Origin: Obelidium mucronatum
Lineage: Eukaryota; Chytridiomycota; Chytridiomycetes; Chytridiales; Chytriomycetaceae
Direction of reading: 5' to 3'
DNA: 64,000 nucleotides
Assembly (NCBI GenBank): GCA_025765595.1
Contig: JAIVFH010000125.1
Coordinates: 25,883 to 89,882 of the forward strand
In this document: in pieces, positions 32,960 through 42,657 of the stretch
Layout: every line of letters starts with the position of its first letter
How positions within the stretch are numbered: the first letter of the stretch is position 1
The notes under the pieces: generated by a model
Seen by the model: only the letters and a program-made list of their open reading frames with translations
Told to the model about the DNA's origin: nothing
Database searches by the model: none
Program-made: the position numbers and the translations under genes

Positions 32960-35019
32960 AAGAAATACTATAAAATCCAACACCAAAAAGGTCAAAGTGA
33001 TTTCCATCAACCCCACAAACCCCAGAGCAACGCTGAAGTGGGGCGACCAAAGCGAAGCGGAGGTATTGGAAAAAGAACAAAGTGAGAGAATACTTGGAAA
33101 CTACTTCTCAGCAGACAACACAAATACGAGAGCAATAGAAGAGATACGCGCCCAAGTTCAAGCCATGGTTAATATCCTGAAGGACAAAAGAATCACTGAC
33201 AAAAGTGCAATCATGATCATAAACACTGTGCTATTCCAACAAATAAGGTACAATTGGCAGACAATATCGGTGTCTTTCGCAGAAGTGGAAAAATGGTTCA
33301 CCCCAATCCTAAGAATAGTAAAACAAAAAGCAAAACAGCCAATAAGCCTTCGAACCTCCCAACTAAAGCACTCACAAATATATAACCTAATTGACTGGAA
33401 TGACCAATTTATGATGGACAGTGTCAGCAACCTAATGATACACGTGAACTCTGATGACCTGGTAGGAAGGATAACCAAGATACGGCTAGCAAACCTACAA
33501 TAGGAACTCGCGCTGCCACATTGCCCGCTGGAGACACCATTCCCAGCAAAAGTCGGCAAAGGGACACACCACCTTGCTGCCACACTCAGTAGATTGTTCG
33601 AATACCATGTTAACGTGGAAGCAATTAAACCAGCTTTTGGAAAGGTAGAGGGAGGGAAAACCTCAATGTACCATGCGATAGACAACTGGGCAATATACAA
33701 TGAGATCAAACCATTCCTCAGAAAATGGACCATCCTATTCGTAGAACAAGTCCTATGTAAGAACAGCGAAAGAATACTTAGCCAACAAGAAATGGCAATT
33801 AGATATCCAGGCTTCAAAGCAGGAAAGAAAAAATGGTTCTCTACAATCATGCAATCTGTTAGAACCAGATAGTCAATAAAAGACTTAAGGGTTCTTGAAG
33901 GCACGAGGGCTTAGGGGGCACGAGGGCTTGACCAATAACGGCTTGAGATCTCGAGAGACGGAATCAAAGAGTTACAAAACTGTAAGACTAACACAGAATG
34001 TATTGAAACTGAACTAAAACTCAGAGCAGAAAGCTTGCTATTTATGCAAGTTCTGGAATTACAAATAACAAAAGTTCAAAACAGAAACCAAACTGAAAAT
34101 CAAACAGAAATTGTGATAGCAAGAGTGATAGCACAATGACATGTGAAATCAAGAATGATATCACAGAATGAAACTGAAAAAATTGATAAAAATGACAAAT
34201 CAAGATGACAAATAAGCTTGAAGTAAAATGATACTAGCGGGAATCAAACCCGGGTTTCCATCATGCGGGTGGCGCGTAGTAACCACTTGGCTACGAAACT
34301 ATAAACAAACAACCCTTTAAGACGGGTGATTTCTAACACAATCTTTTCAAAAAAGCTGAGGCAACAGGCGGCCCCACAAGATTAATGAAGATAGCCAGAG
34401 AAACCCCGAACCCATTTGCAAAGGAAAAATCGACAGCAAACTTAGTGAGCCAAGCAAAGAAACAAGATATAGTATCATGGACAGATGGGAATGGAAACAA
34501 AGAATACGGGCAAATAACAAAGTACAAACTCCAAGATGAGAATGGAATACACACTGAGACATCTGAGAGTAATGCCTCTTGATACATGCCAAAACATATA
34601 GGCCCCCAGCAACTGGAACGGGGGAAAAACACATGTCGGTTCATGCTGGGAAAAAAGCTGCTCAATATGGCAAGGAGACACATGCATAGTTGAATGGACG
34701 GGAGAAATCCAAAGAGAGGAAACAAAAGCTAAAGGGACTCACTCTGTAATTATAGTGGATGAAAACGAGCAAGAAACAGACATGGACGTAGACATATGGG
34801 AAGTAGACAAGGATTCACAGGAAGAACCAACATCAGATCCACATAGTATAGACAGCCTAAACACAAAGAAAAGCCCACCGTGGAGAACAGGAGCCTACGG
34901 GAACAGTGCACAAGAGGGTGCGAACCGAGCAAAGAAATTCTTTAGCTGTAATGACACACAAACACTTGAAGCAATTGGAACGCCGAAACTAGAACACCGA
35001 CTCCAACCATACCCCCAAC
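32960..35019 (+). pseudogene. 5'-truncated LINE (non-LTR retrotransposon) relic
   Basis: The frame at 32997-33503 and on to 33870 reads like the end of a LINE reverse transcriptase: a thumb-like region (SERILGNYFSADNTNTRAIE, then KDKRITDKSAIMIINTVLFQ) and the downstream FVEQVL and KAGKKKWFSTIM blocks seen in ORF2 proteins of early-diverging fungi. One TAG stop (33501) breaks it. Coding resumes at about 34385-35019 in shifted frames with a Cys-containing stretch. The RT catalytic core is absent. It is interrupted by the SINE-like segment and its 3' side is cut by retrotransposon A. Confidence 0.6.
33884..34325 (-). mobile_element. tRNA-related SINE-like insertion in the LINE relic
   Basis: On the minus strand, 34303-34225 has an A box (TAGCCAAGTGGTTAC) and a B box (GGGTTTGATTCCC) in tRNA order, but the acceptor stem halves do not pair, so it is not a working tRNA. 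It is followed by about 340 bp of AT-rich body to about 33890. Position inside the LINE coding relic supports an inserted SINE. Exact ends and target duplication are not resolved. Confidence 0.45.
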
Positions 35020-35358
35020 TGTTAGATGGAATTAGAATACAAGCCGAATGGATATAAAAGGGAAGGTTTATTTATTGTGTTGCGTCAGAACGTGGAAGTA
35101 TTACCTGGGACACATTACCCTTCCATCTATACAACTAACAAGATAAAGTAATCAACATATGAGTATATGGTTGATAGTGAGACTTGTAGATGGGATTGGG
35201 GATGTGGCACAGGTGGAATACAAATCTGATTGGTGGAAACTTGGAGAATACAAAGAAAAAAATAAACAATAAGTTTTTCCAACGAAATCCAAAAGTCACA
35301 AAACACTATTAACATAATATTAAGAGCTTTATTGGGATTGTGACCGCAGATTCCAACA
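35020..35358 (+). repeat. Left LTR of element A
   Basis: 339 bp, TG...CA ends; differs from the right LTR at 8 positions by my count. Confidence 0.96.
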
Positions 35359-35426
35359 TATAGATGGCTGCGTAATGGGCCTAGAACTGAAAACCTGGTG
35401 ATCGCGACCAGGAAAAGTGTTCAAAA

Positions 35427-36373
35427 TTGTCAAACAAACCTGCAAATTGTCAAAAGATGAACGCGAATAATTTGTCACCTAATAAGTACAGCTCTTTGAA
35501 GAATACTAAGAAGGTAGAGAAAAATAGTGATCAAAGTGACAACTGTGCAAGACGTAAAGACAAAATGAACACAAACCATAAGACTATCCAGTTGCGCCAT
35601 GGAAGCAGTAAGCTTCAAGCAGCTGAGTGGGTCAGAAGCTTGATTGAGGCTGGCGTTTTGCCACGAATCAACGAAATGCTCCTAGATTTTTCAGGTGGTC
35701 TAAGAAAGCAGATGAGACGTTAAAATGTACAAAAGTGGAAATGATTAGGGTTAAGAAAATGAAAGAAGAACTCGAAACTGACCAGAAAGTGGAAGTTGCA
35801 ATGTTCGAAGAGCAGCAAAAGGCTAATGAACGTCACAACAAGTCACTGGAATCGCTACTGGCTGCACAGTTCAAGAATATTAAAGAGATTAGATCTCCGA
35901 AATATATGGACGAAACCTGGATTAAAGAGACCGAGGATTGCACATCAATCCAAGAAATCTATGACCGGGTAAAGGCAGCGGCGTTGAAATTTTCGGATCG
36001 GGATGTGATTCAAAATCTATCAGTGGTAAAATCACAGATGCTAAGAAAGGATTTTAAGGATCCGGATGAAGTGATTAGTATCGCAAAAGATGTTTGGAGA
36101 GCAACAAGAATGACTCACCCGAACGGACCGCTGAGTGATTCGTCGTTCACGGATATAATTCATCAAATGAACGCAAATTTTAGAATGGCGATGAGCGAAG
36201 TGATAAACACTGACCGCGCTCATGGACACCATTTTCAAACTTTGTGTCAAAGATTAATGGCAGACGAAGAGGGGGTGTACACACCTGATAGACTTTCGGG
36301 AGAATACGCTACTGCTAAGTCGAATTATGTTCTTGAACGTAAACACGCTGGACTTGATTCAGATTCTGAATAA
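35427..36373 (+). pseudogene. gag region of element A
   Basis: Two overlapping pieces (35427-35723 and 35735-36373) in different frames encode a charged, helical capsid-like protein (SIQEIYDRVKAAALKFSDRD, RMAMSEVINTDRAHGHHFQT). A single TAA at 36371 separates it from the pol frame, which continues in the same frame. No CCHC knuckle is visible; a Cys/His-containing segment (KHWCSWHGRYEAKKDCYW) occurs just after, in the next frame segment. Confidence 0.6.
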
Positions 36374-36412
36374 GAAGAGGAATCATCGCTATCAAAGGGA
36401 AAGAAAAAGGCA

Positions 36413-38851
36413 ATGAAAAGATTGTCAACTAACCGGAAGAGCGATGGACCAAAACCTTCTGAATCACGAAAGCACTGGTGTTCCTGGCATGGGAGATACG
36501 AAGCAAAGAAAGACTGCTACTGGCGTACCCTGTGTCCAAACACTAAGAAAGGTGAATCGCGTCAAGAGCATGCGAAGAACTGTAACTTACGTCAGATGTG
36601 TCTGTGCTGTCCAAGGTCCAAACCAAATGGAGACGAATACGCTGGAAACAAAAGCGGCGGTTTTGGAAAGAATGGAGCGACGAAGTGGATTGACAAGAAA
36701 CGCAAATCCGATGATTCGCAACTTGCAAATCTGGAAAAACAAATGTCAAAACTTCAACAGTTAAAAGAAAAGTTATTGGGACAGTCGAAAAAGAAACTCA
36801 AGTCATGTAAAACCGATGACAAAGAGATAGAAAAAGACGAAGAAACCGATGACGGAGAAGACGACTCACCAAAACCACCGCCAAAAAGAGAAGTAAAATT
36901 CAAGAGCATAATGAAGCGTTTTGGAATTACTGAATTGGATTCGAAACCCGGGAATGGAAATTTTAAGGATAACCACTCTGACGTTGATGAACATGGAGAT
37001 GTCATCATGAGTCTGGGCGACGATGAAAATAACTCTGAAAAGATTAAAACAACCGCTGATAGTGGAGCACAGGTACATGGATATAAAGAACCCTTACCTG
37101 TGGGAGCGAGAATAACTAATATTCGCCATGTCCAAAATCAGACAGTGACCGGAATCTCGAATAATCCTTCAAAGGTCTACGCGATCACTGAAATTATTCA
37201 AAAGATTAATGGTGAGAAGTTTAAGTTAAAAGAAGTGCGAATGATAAAGACACTTACTGAAAACTTATTTTCAATTGGTACATATTTAGACACTGAAGGT
37301 GGAAACGTGTACACAACTGCGACTGGAATGTATCACTCGAAAGCCAATAATCCTAATAGTTGGGTAAGAATAGCTCAACGCGTTAAAGGAGGTGAATACT
37401 CGATGCTTCCAGCCGAAGCGGTGGAATCTCCTAAGACAATGTTGGAGATAATGGACCCAGTAACCATCGCGACGCTGAAACATGTAATTGAAATGGATCA
37501 AGCAGAAAAGAAATTGAAAGGTAATGAATATTCGCTTACTTCAGAATATTTCATGATTAACCCAGAATTTGTCGAACCCACAGACAAAGAGATGGAGGAG
37601 GAACTGAACCGACTGTTCCATATCGATAACGCGAGCAATTCTCATGCTATGGCCTCCAGCAGAAAGGACGCTGATTTTCTAAACAACCACTTGAAGCCTG
37701 GTTTGGAAATCGAAAACCCGTTGTTGGCGGACAGAGCAAGCCACGTCCCACCAAACGCGGAAAGCGAAATAAGAAAAGAGTTAATTTGTCGAATAGCTTC
37801 CATGAAAGAACGGAATCTAAACTCACCAAAAACAGACCAAATTGAAAGAGATGACGCCCCCAGCGAAAAGAGTAAAAGGGGGAAGAGGAAAATGATTAAT
37901 CTGGAGGATTTACATTGTTTCGCTCCTTTGTCACCTGGTCTGATAAAGAATTCTGTTAGCGCAGGTGTAGTTGTGGGAGTTGAAGTGAATCATGTAAAGA
38001 AAACAAATGACATACCTAAAAGGGAAATTGGAACCAAAACGGGTTTTGTTACTTGTGCAATTGGTAAAATAAGGAGAGATCCAATTACCAGTAGAAGTGA
38101 TGGTAAAGCGACGTGTTTATTAAAAATGATACACGCAGACTCAATATTACTACCATGCGAAACGCCAAATAGGGAAAAATACATGATAATATTGTGTGAT
38201 GAATGGTCGCGAATGGGAGCGGTTCTATTCTGCAGAGGGAAAGACGACATAGTACCTCGAATGATAGAAATACTATTAAAATGGGAACAGAAATTTGAAA
38301 AACAAATCGGGGGGATCCATACCGATGAAAGTTCCGAAATAATAAATAGTAGCTTGAAAAGTCAGTTTGAATTGAGCGCGAAAAGACCAATAGCGCCCAA
38401 CTACGTGACAAGCCCGCCATACACAAAAGAATTGAATGGGCTGATAGAGCGGCTGGTCCAATCACTAAAAGACGGGGTGATAACAATGTTAATTCACTCG
38501 CGACTACCAAAAAACATGATAAAATATGCAGCAGAATATTACATGCGCATAAGAAACCGTTTGATTCACAAACAGGCAGGATACCCAAATAAAGAATTAA
38601 CCTCACCGTATATGCTATGGAAGGGAAAACCAGCGAACCTTGCGAGAGAATTGCTGTTTGGGTGCCAAGTAACTATTTATCAAGACCCCGATAAGCGGGA
38701 TGGTAAATGGGAAAATAGGGTCTCACCTGGAATATTCCTCGGCATGGAAGGAAACATCGTATATCGTGTATATGATTTGAAAGCGCGCAGAATTACATCG
38801 TGTTTTCACCTAATAGCGCAGAGAAAGATTCCCAGGATTAGTAAAAAGTAA
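36413..38851 (+). CDS. Protease-integrase part of element A polyprotein
   Basis: An 812-codon open frame. The aspartic protease motif is TADSGAQVHG. The integrase core has the D-D-E residues in MIHADSILLP, GGIHTDESSEI and KELNGLIERLVQSLKD, followed by a chromo/GKRP-like segment (LLFGCQVTIYQDPDKRDGKW). The frame ends at a TAA in an A-rich tract (AGTAAAAAGTAAAAACG); coding continues one frame over. It belongs with the gag region upstream and the reverse transcriptase downstream. Confidence 0.8.
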   Translation: MKRLSTNRKSDGPKPSESRKHWCSWHGRYEAKKDCYWRTLCPNTKKGESRQEHAKNCNLRQMCLCCPRSKPNGDEYAGNKSGGFGKNGATKWIDKKRKSDDSQLANLEKQMSKLQQLKEKLLGQSKKKLKSCKTDDKEIEKDEETDDGEDDSPKPPPKREVKFKSIMKRFGITELDSKPGNGNFKDNHSDVDEHGDVIMSLGDDENNSEKIKTTADSGAQVHGYKEPLPVGARITNIRHVQNQTVTGISNNPSKVYAITEIIQKINGEKFKLKEVRMIKTLTENLFSIGTYLDTEGGNVYTTATGMYHSKANNPNSWVRIAQRVKGGEYSMLPAEAVESPKTMLEIMDPVTIATLKHVIEMDQAEKKLKGNEYSLTSEYFMINPEFVEPTDKEMEEELNRLFHIDNASNSHAMASSRKDADFLNNHLKPGLEIENPLLADRASHVPPNAESEIRKELICRIASMKERNLNSPKTDQIERDDAPSEKSKRGKRKMINLEDLHCFAPLSPGLIKNSVSAGVVVGVEVNHVKKTNDIPKREIGTKTGFVTCAIGKIRRDPITSRSDGKATCLLKMIHADSILLPCETPNREKYMIILCDEWSRMGAVLFCRGKDDIVPRMIEILLKWEQKFEKQIGGIHTDESSEIINSSLKSQFELSAKRPIAPNYVTSPPYTKELNGLIERLVQSLKDGVITMLIHSRLPKNMIKYAAEYYMRIRNRLIHKQAGYPNKELTSPYMLWKGKPANLARELLFGCQVTIYQDPDKRDGKWENRVSPGIFLGMEGNIVYRVYDLKARRITSCFHLIAQRKIPRISKK

Positions 38852-41431
38852 AAACGAATTAGTAAACTTATCTGATCCGATGGCACACTATGCGCCGAGT
38901 CATCCAGTTCCAACAGAACAGGATAGAGACAGCGTCTGGAGACCAGACGAGGTGCAAACGGAGACGGTAATTGAGGACGAAGAGCCCCAAGAACTGAATC
39001 GATATAACCTCTGATCGAGAGGTCCACTTGATGATTTGATTCAGGGGAGGAATGATTTGACATCCCCTGATGATCCAAAGATAGTTGAAGAGACATCTGA
39101 GACAACAGAAAAAATGTCAAGAACTAAAGAAGGAATCGAAACAAATAAAGAGGAAATCACGATGGATGAGACAATTGATGGTCTGATTGAATTAGCGCCA
39201 GAACTAATCATTCCAGATGCCTCCGATGAAGTGATGCCTAAACTCCTAGAAGATGATGACGATGACTCAGACCCTGAGATTAGCGACGAATCATCGGATG
39301 AGGAGGAAGGGGATAAAAAGAAAAGGAGACCAACAATAGATTGGGATCTGATGAGTGAAAATATAGACAAACCTGAAAAACTAAATAGGATCCAATGGGA
39401 CCCTGAAGGTTTGGAAGAAGTGTTGAATAAATGGGGTATTGCGAAAAGCCTGCAATCGAAAGGCGAGACCGAAAAGTTGGGCAAACTGAAACTGATGGTC
39501 CAACAGAAGATTGAAGATAGCCTTCCAACTGATAAAGGATTCAGAAAGAAGCTAGAGAAAAGAATTAAACAAAGAGTGAAAAGAAAGGACATAATGAGAA
39601 TTAGAGCTTTCTTAACTGATCCAATAATCGAAAATATGGTGACAGCGGCAGTTGTTGAATCAATAAAGCCGTTCGCAAACCCGAACCCATTCCCTGATGA
39701 TAGAATAAACATCAATGACCTGGAACCGGTACCGAAGACACTCGCACAAGCGAAAAAGTCTAAATACTGGTTAAAGTGGTTGGAAGCCCAAAAGGCGGAG
39801 ATGAACTCACATTTTGAAAGGAACACATTTGGATATTTAAAGCGATCAAATGTACCTCCCGGAAAGAAACTATTAAGAAGTAAATGGGTGTTTGATTATA
39901 TATTGGATATAGAAAATGGATGCCTGCTAAAGTTCAAAGCGAGATTAGTTGCAATGGGGAACACGCAGGAATATGGCGTGGACTATAAAGAGATGTCGCA
40001 CCTGTAATTAGAAAAGAGACCTTGAGAATGATGGTCGCGCTTTCTGAAATAAATGACTGGTTCATAGCGCAAATGGACGTGTCAGTAGCATTTTTATATG
40101 GGGACTTACAGGAGCAGAATTTCATGTTCTGTCCTGAAGGTTTCCCGCAGTACAATGAATCGGGTGAGAATCTTGTATGCGAAATCTATAGATTGCTTTA
40201 TGGTTTACACCAATCAGCGAAAGAGTGGAACGATGTATTAACAAAATATCTATTGGATAAAGGTTATATACAAAGCGTTAAAGATTCATGTTTATTTCAC
40301 AAGTACGACAAAGAAAAGAAAATATTCGTAATGGTGTATGTCGATGATTTCATATTCATGAGCTCTGACAGAGAGACAATTGAAGAATTGAAGACGTTGA
40401 TGAAGGATCGTTTCGAAGTAAAAGACTTAGGCGAGGCGAAACACGTCATCGGTCTACAAGTTGAGAGAATAAAGAACAATAAGTATGAAGGAACGTGGAT
40501 TGGGCAACCAAAATACACAAGAGACTTACTTATGCGTATGAAAATGTGGAATAGAACTATCAACAGCAAAGAGATGCCGATTGAGATAAAGCTTTCGCCG
40601 ATGTCAGAGGGATGGGTTAGATTAGAAACCAGCCCGACTCTGAATAAAGAGAAGAATCGTGAGTATCGCACAGCGGTGATGAGTATGATATACTTAGCTA
40701 CGATATCTCGACCGGACATAGTACACGCTGTACACACACTATCGCAGTACCAGAACGACGCAACTGAACACGAATGGAAAGCCGTGTTGCACTTGTGTAG
40801 GTATCTGAGAGGAACTTGGGACTATGGGATTTTCTATCAGAAGTCCGCATTGCCGCCCATAGTATTCCCGACTGACGATGTGTTCGACAATTTCCTGATT
40901 CAATTGACGAAAGACCTAAAAGGGTTTGCGGACGCTAGTTATGCTATGGAAAAGGGGAGGAAATCCAGATCGGGTTACCTTTTCATGATGGCAGGCGGCA
41001 TTGTCTCCTGGTTCAGTAAGAAGCAATCGGTAGTAGCCCTCTCATCAACCAAGGCGGAATTCTATGCATTGGCAGAAGGAATCAAAGAAGCGCTGTGGTA
41101 CAGACAAACATTAGAAGAGGTGGGTTTTCCCTTAAAACGACCAACTGTGATTGGACAAGACAATATGTCAACGATCGCAGTGGCAACAAACCCAGTGCAT
41201 CATAAGATGATGAAGCACATCGATATCAGAGCGAGTTTTCTTCGAGACCATCTAAAGAAGAAGAACGTTGAGCTTATCTACTGCCCAGCAGAAGATATGA
41301 TCGCAGACATTCTAACAAAAGCCTTACCTGTGAAGCAGCACAGAAAGATAGTGGCATTGATGGGGATGAGATCGCTTGCTGATTTGAAGCTTGAGAGCAT
41401 GATACCGGCTTTTACGGAACGTAGGTTCTGA
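38852..41431 (+). pseudogene. Reverse transcriptase-RNase H part of element A
   Basis: After a TGA at about 39013, the frame 39036-40007 gives an acidic linker and the start of the RT (KAKKSKYWLKWLEAQKAEMN, KLLRSKWVFDYIL). A one-base shift near 39997 leads to 40022-41431, with the RT active site MVYVDDFIFMS and the RNase H core (KGFADASYAMEKGRKSRSGY, ALSSTKAEFYALAEGI, GQDNMSTIAVATNP, EDMIADILTKAL). The end of RNase H is complete. At least one stop and one frame shift make the gene non-functional. Confidence 0.85.
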
Positions 41432-41565
41432 AGCGCCTATTATATAATATTTTGTCCGAAAAGGTTTTTATTGTATAATAATTGAGAACAGGTGATAGGT
41501 GCAACTCCTATTAATCTTTTAAGCCAATTTAGTTGGACACGTGTGATCGATAGAGTATTAAATTG

Positions 41566-41823
41566 TGTGATAATCAGGAAAATTTCATCTGGTGGAGTTT
41601 GGAAATAGTTTGGGTGGCCGTTTGGACTAACCGAGATGAAATTATTTTGATGGTGGAATTCGTATTTAAGGAGGTGGTTTTCCCTTTAGTTTTTAACCAT
41701 TGAATCTTTTATTGTTTATTTGTATTGTGATCTTAAACAATCCAAATAGGTGAATACATAATGATTGAATCTTTTATTGTTTATTTGTATTGTGATCTTA
41801 AACAATCCAAATAGAAATCGACA
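41566..41823 (+). repeat. Left LTR of element B
   Basis: 258 bp; differs from the right LTR at three positions. It contains two copies of a 65-bp unit starting ttgaatcttttattgtttat, so about half the LTR is an internal tandem duplication. Confidence 0.95.
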
Positions 41824-41838
41824 CGTTATCAGCACCAA
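41824..41838 (+). promoter_or_regulatory. Primer binding site of element B (half-tRNA type)
   Basis: CGTTATCAGCACCAA directly abuts the LTR. The same 15 bases abut the 5' LTR of element C. It is complementary to the anticodon arm of tRNA-Ile (GGUGCU-IAU-AACG), not to a tRNA 3' end, so priming by a cleaved tRNA is expected, as known for Drosophila copia with tRNA-iMet. Confidence 0.7.
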
Positions 41839-41857
41839 GCTTTATTACTGAACTTAC

Positions 41858-42657
41858 GTGATGGGGGACGATTTTTACAAGTCCATTCAATCCTTTGAGT
41901 CAAGAAGTGTGGATTGGCCACATTTTTACTTGAAGTATATTACGGTACTGGAAGCCAAGGATATTTTATATGTCTTGGATGATCCGGAGTTACTACCAGC
42001 GGGGGCCGATGCCACTACAACTGCAGCGTTCAATGCAAAGCTCAAGACCAGGAGGACTGACGATGCCAAGGCTAGGGGTTTCTTGATTGGCAAGTTGAGC
42101 GGAGATGCACTAAGTCTGGGTGCACATTGCAAGACTGCGTATGATATGGTTCAGACTTTCAAGACTCAATATGAATCTGATTCTGCGTCGTCGTCGTTGT
42201 CGAGACTTGATCGGTTGCTTGATGTCACATTGAAGTCTGGGTCCGAAGTGTCAAAGTATATTGGGGCTATGAATGGCATATTTACCAAAATTGACAATAA
42301 TGGAGGACTTGATATTGACAAACTACATGCGACGTTGTTGTTGAGGGGTTTACCGGACAATGCTGATTGGCAGGGTTTTAAGACTGCAATCAGGGCGCAG
42401 GAAGAATCGAAGCTTACCAGAGAAAAGGTCGCTCGATTGATCACGGAACACTCGAATGAGTTGAATTGAAAGGGTGGTTCTGGTGGTGGTGTCAAGGGAT
42501 CGCAAAAAGGGCAATCTGCTTTTGCTGCGGGGGATGAAACAAGTGAATGTTTCAGATGTGGAAAAGTTGGTCATCGTTGGAGGGATTGTAAAAACAAACC
42601 TAAGACAGGTTGGAAGGAGAAAGGGTCCAGTGATAGTGGTGGCGGCAGCAGGTCATG
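41858..42657 (+). pseudogene. gag of element B
   Basis: A capsid-like region of the UBN2/Copia gag type (SRSVDWPHFYLKYITVLEAK, RARGFLIGKLSG-like helix, LLRGLPDNADWQGFKTAIRA) runs to a TGA at 42467. The same frame then continues into a Gly-rich linker and an intact CCHC zinc knuckle, CFRCGKVGHRWRDC. The TGA is therefore probably a mutated codon. The initiator ATG at 41861 follows the primer site closely. Confidence 0.75.

Noticed and set aside
34225..34303. A second tRNA gene
   Set aside because: A and B boxes are good but the acceptor stem halves do not pair, and it is joined to an AT-rich body inside a LINE relic; treated as a SINE-like head.
35359..35390. Primer binding site of element A
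   Set aside because: The sequence after the left LTR (TATAGATGGCTGCG) matches neither the half-tRNA-Ile site of B and C nor a tRNA 3' end that I can name, so no call was made.
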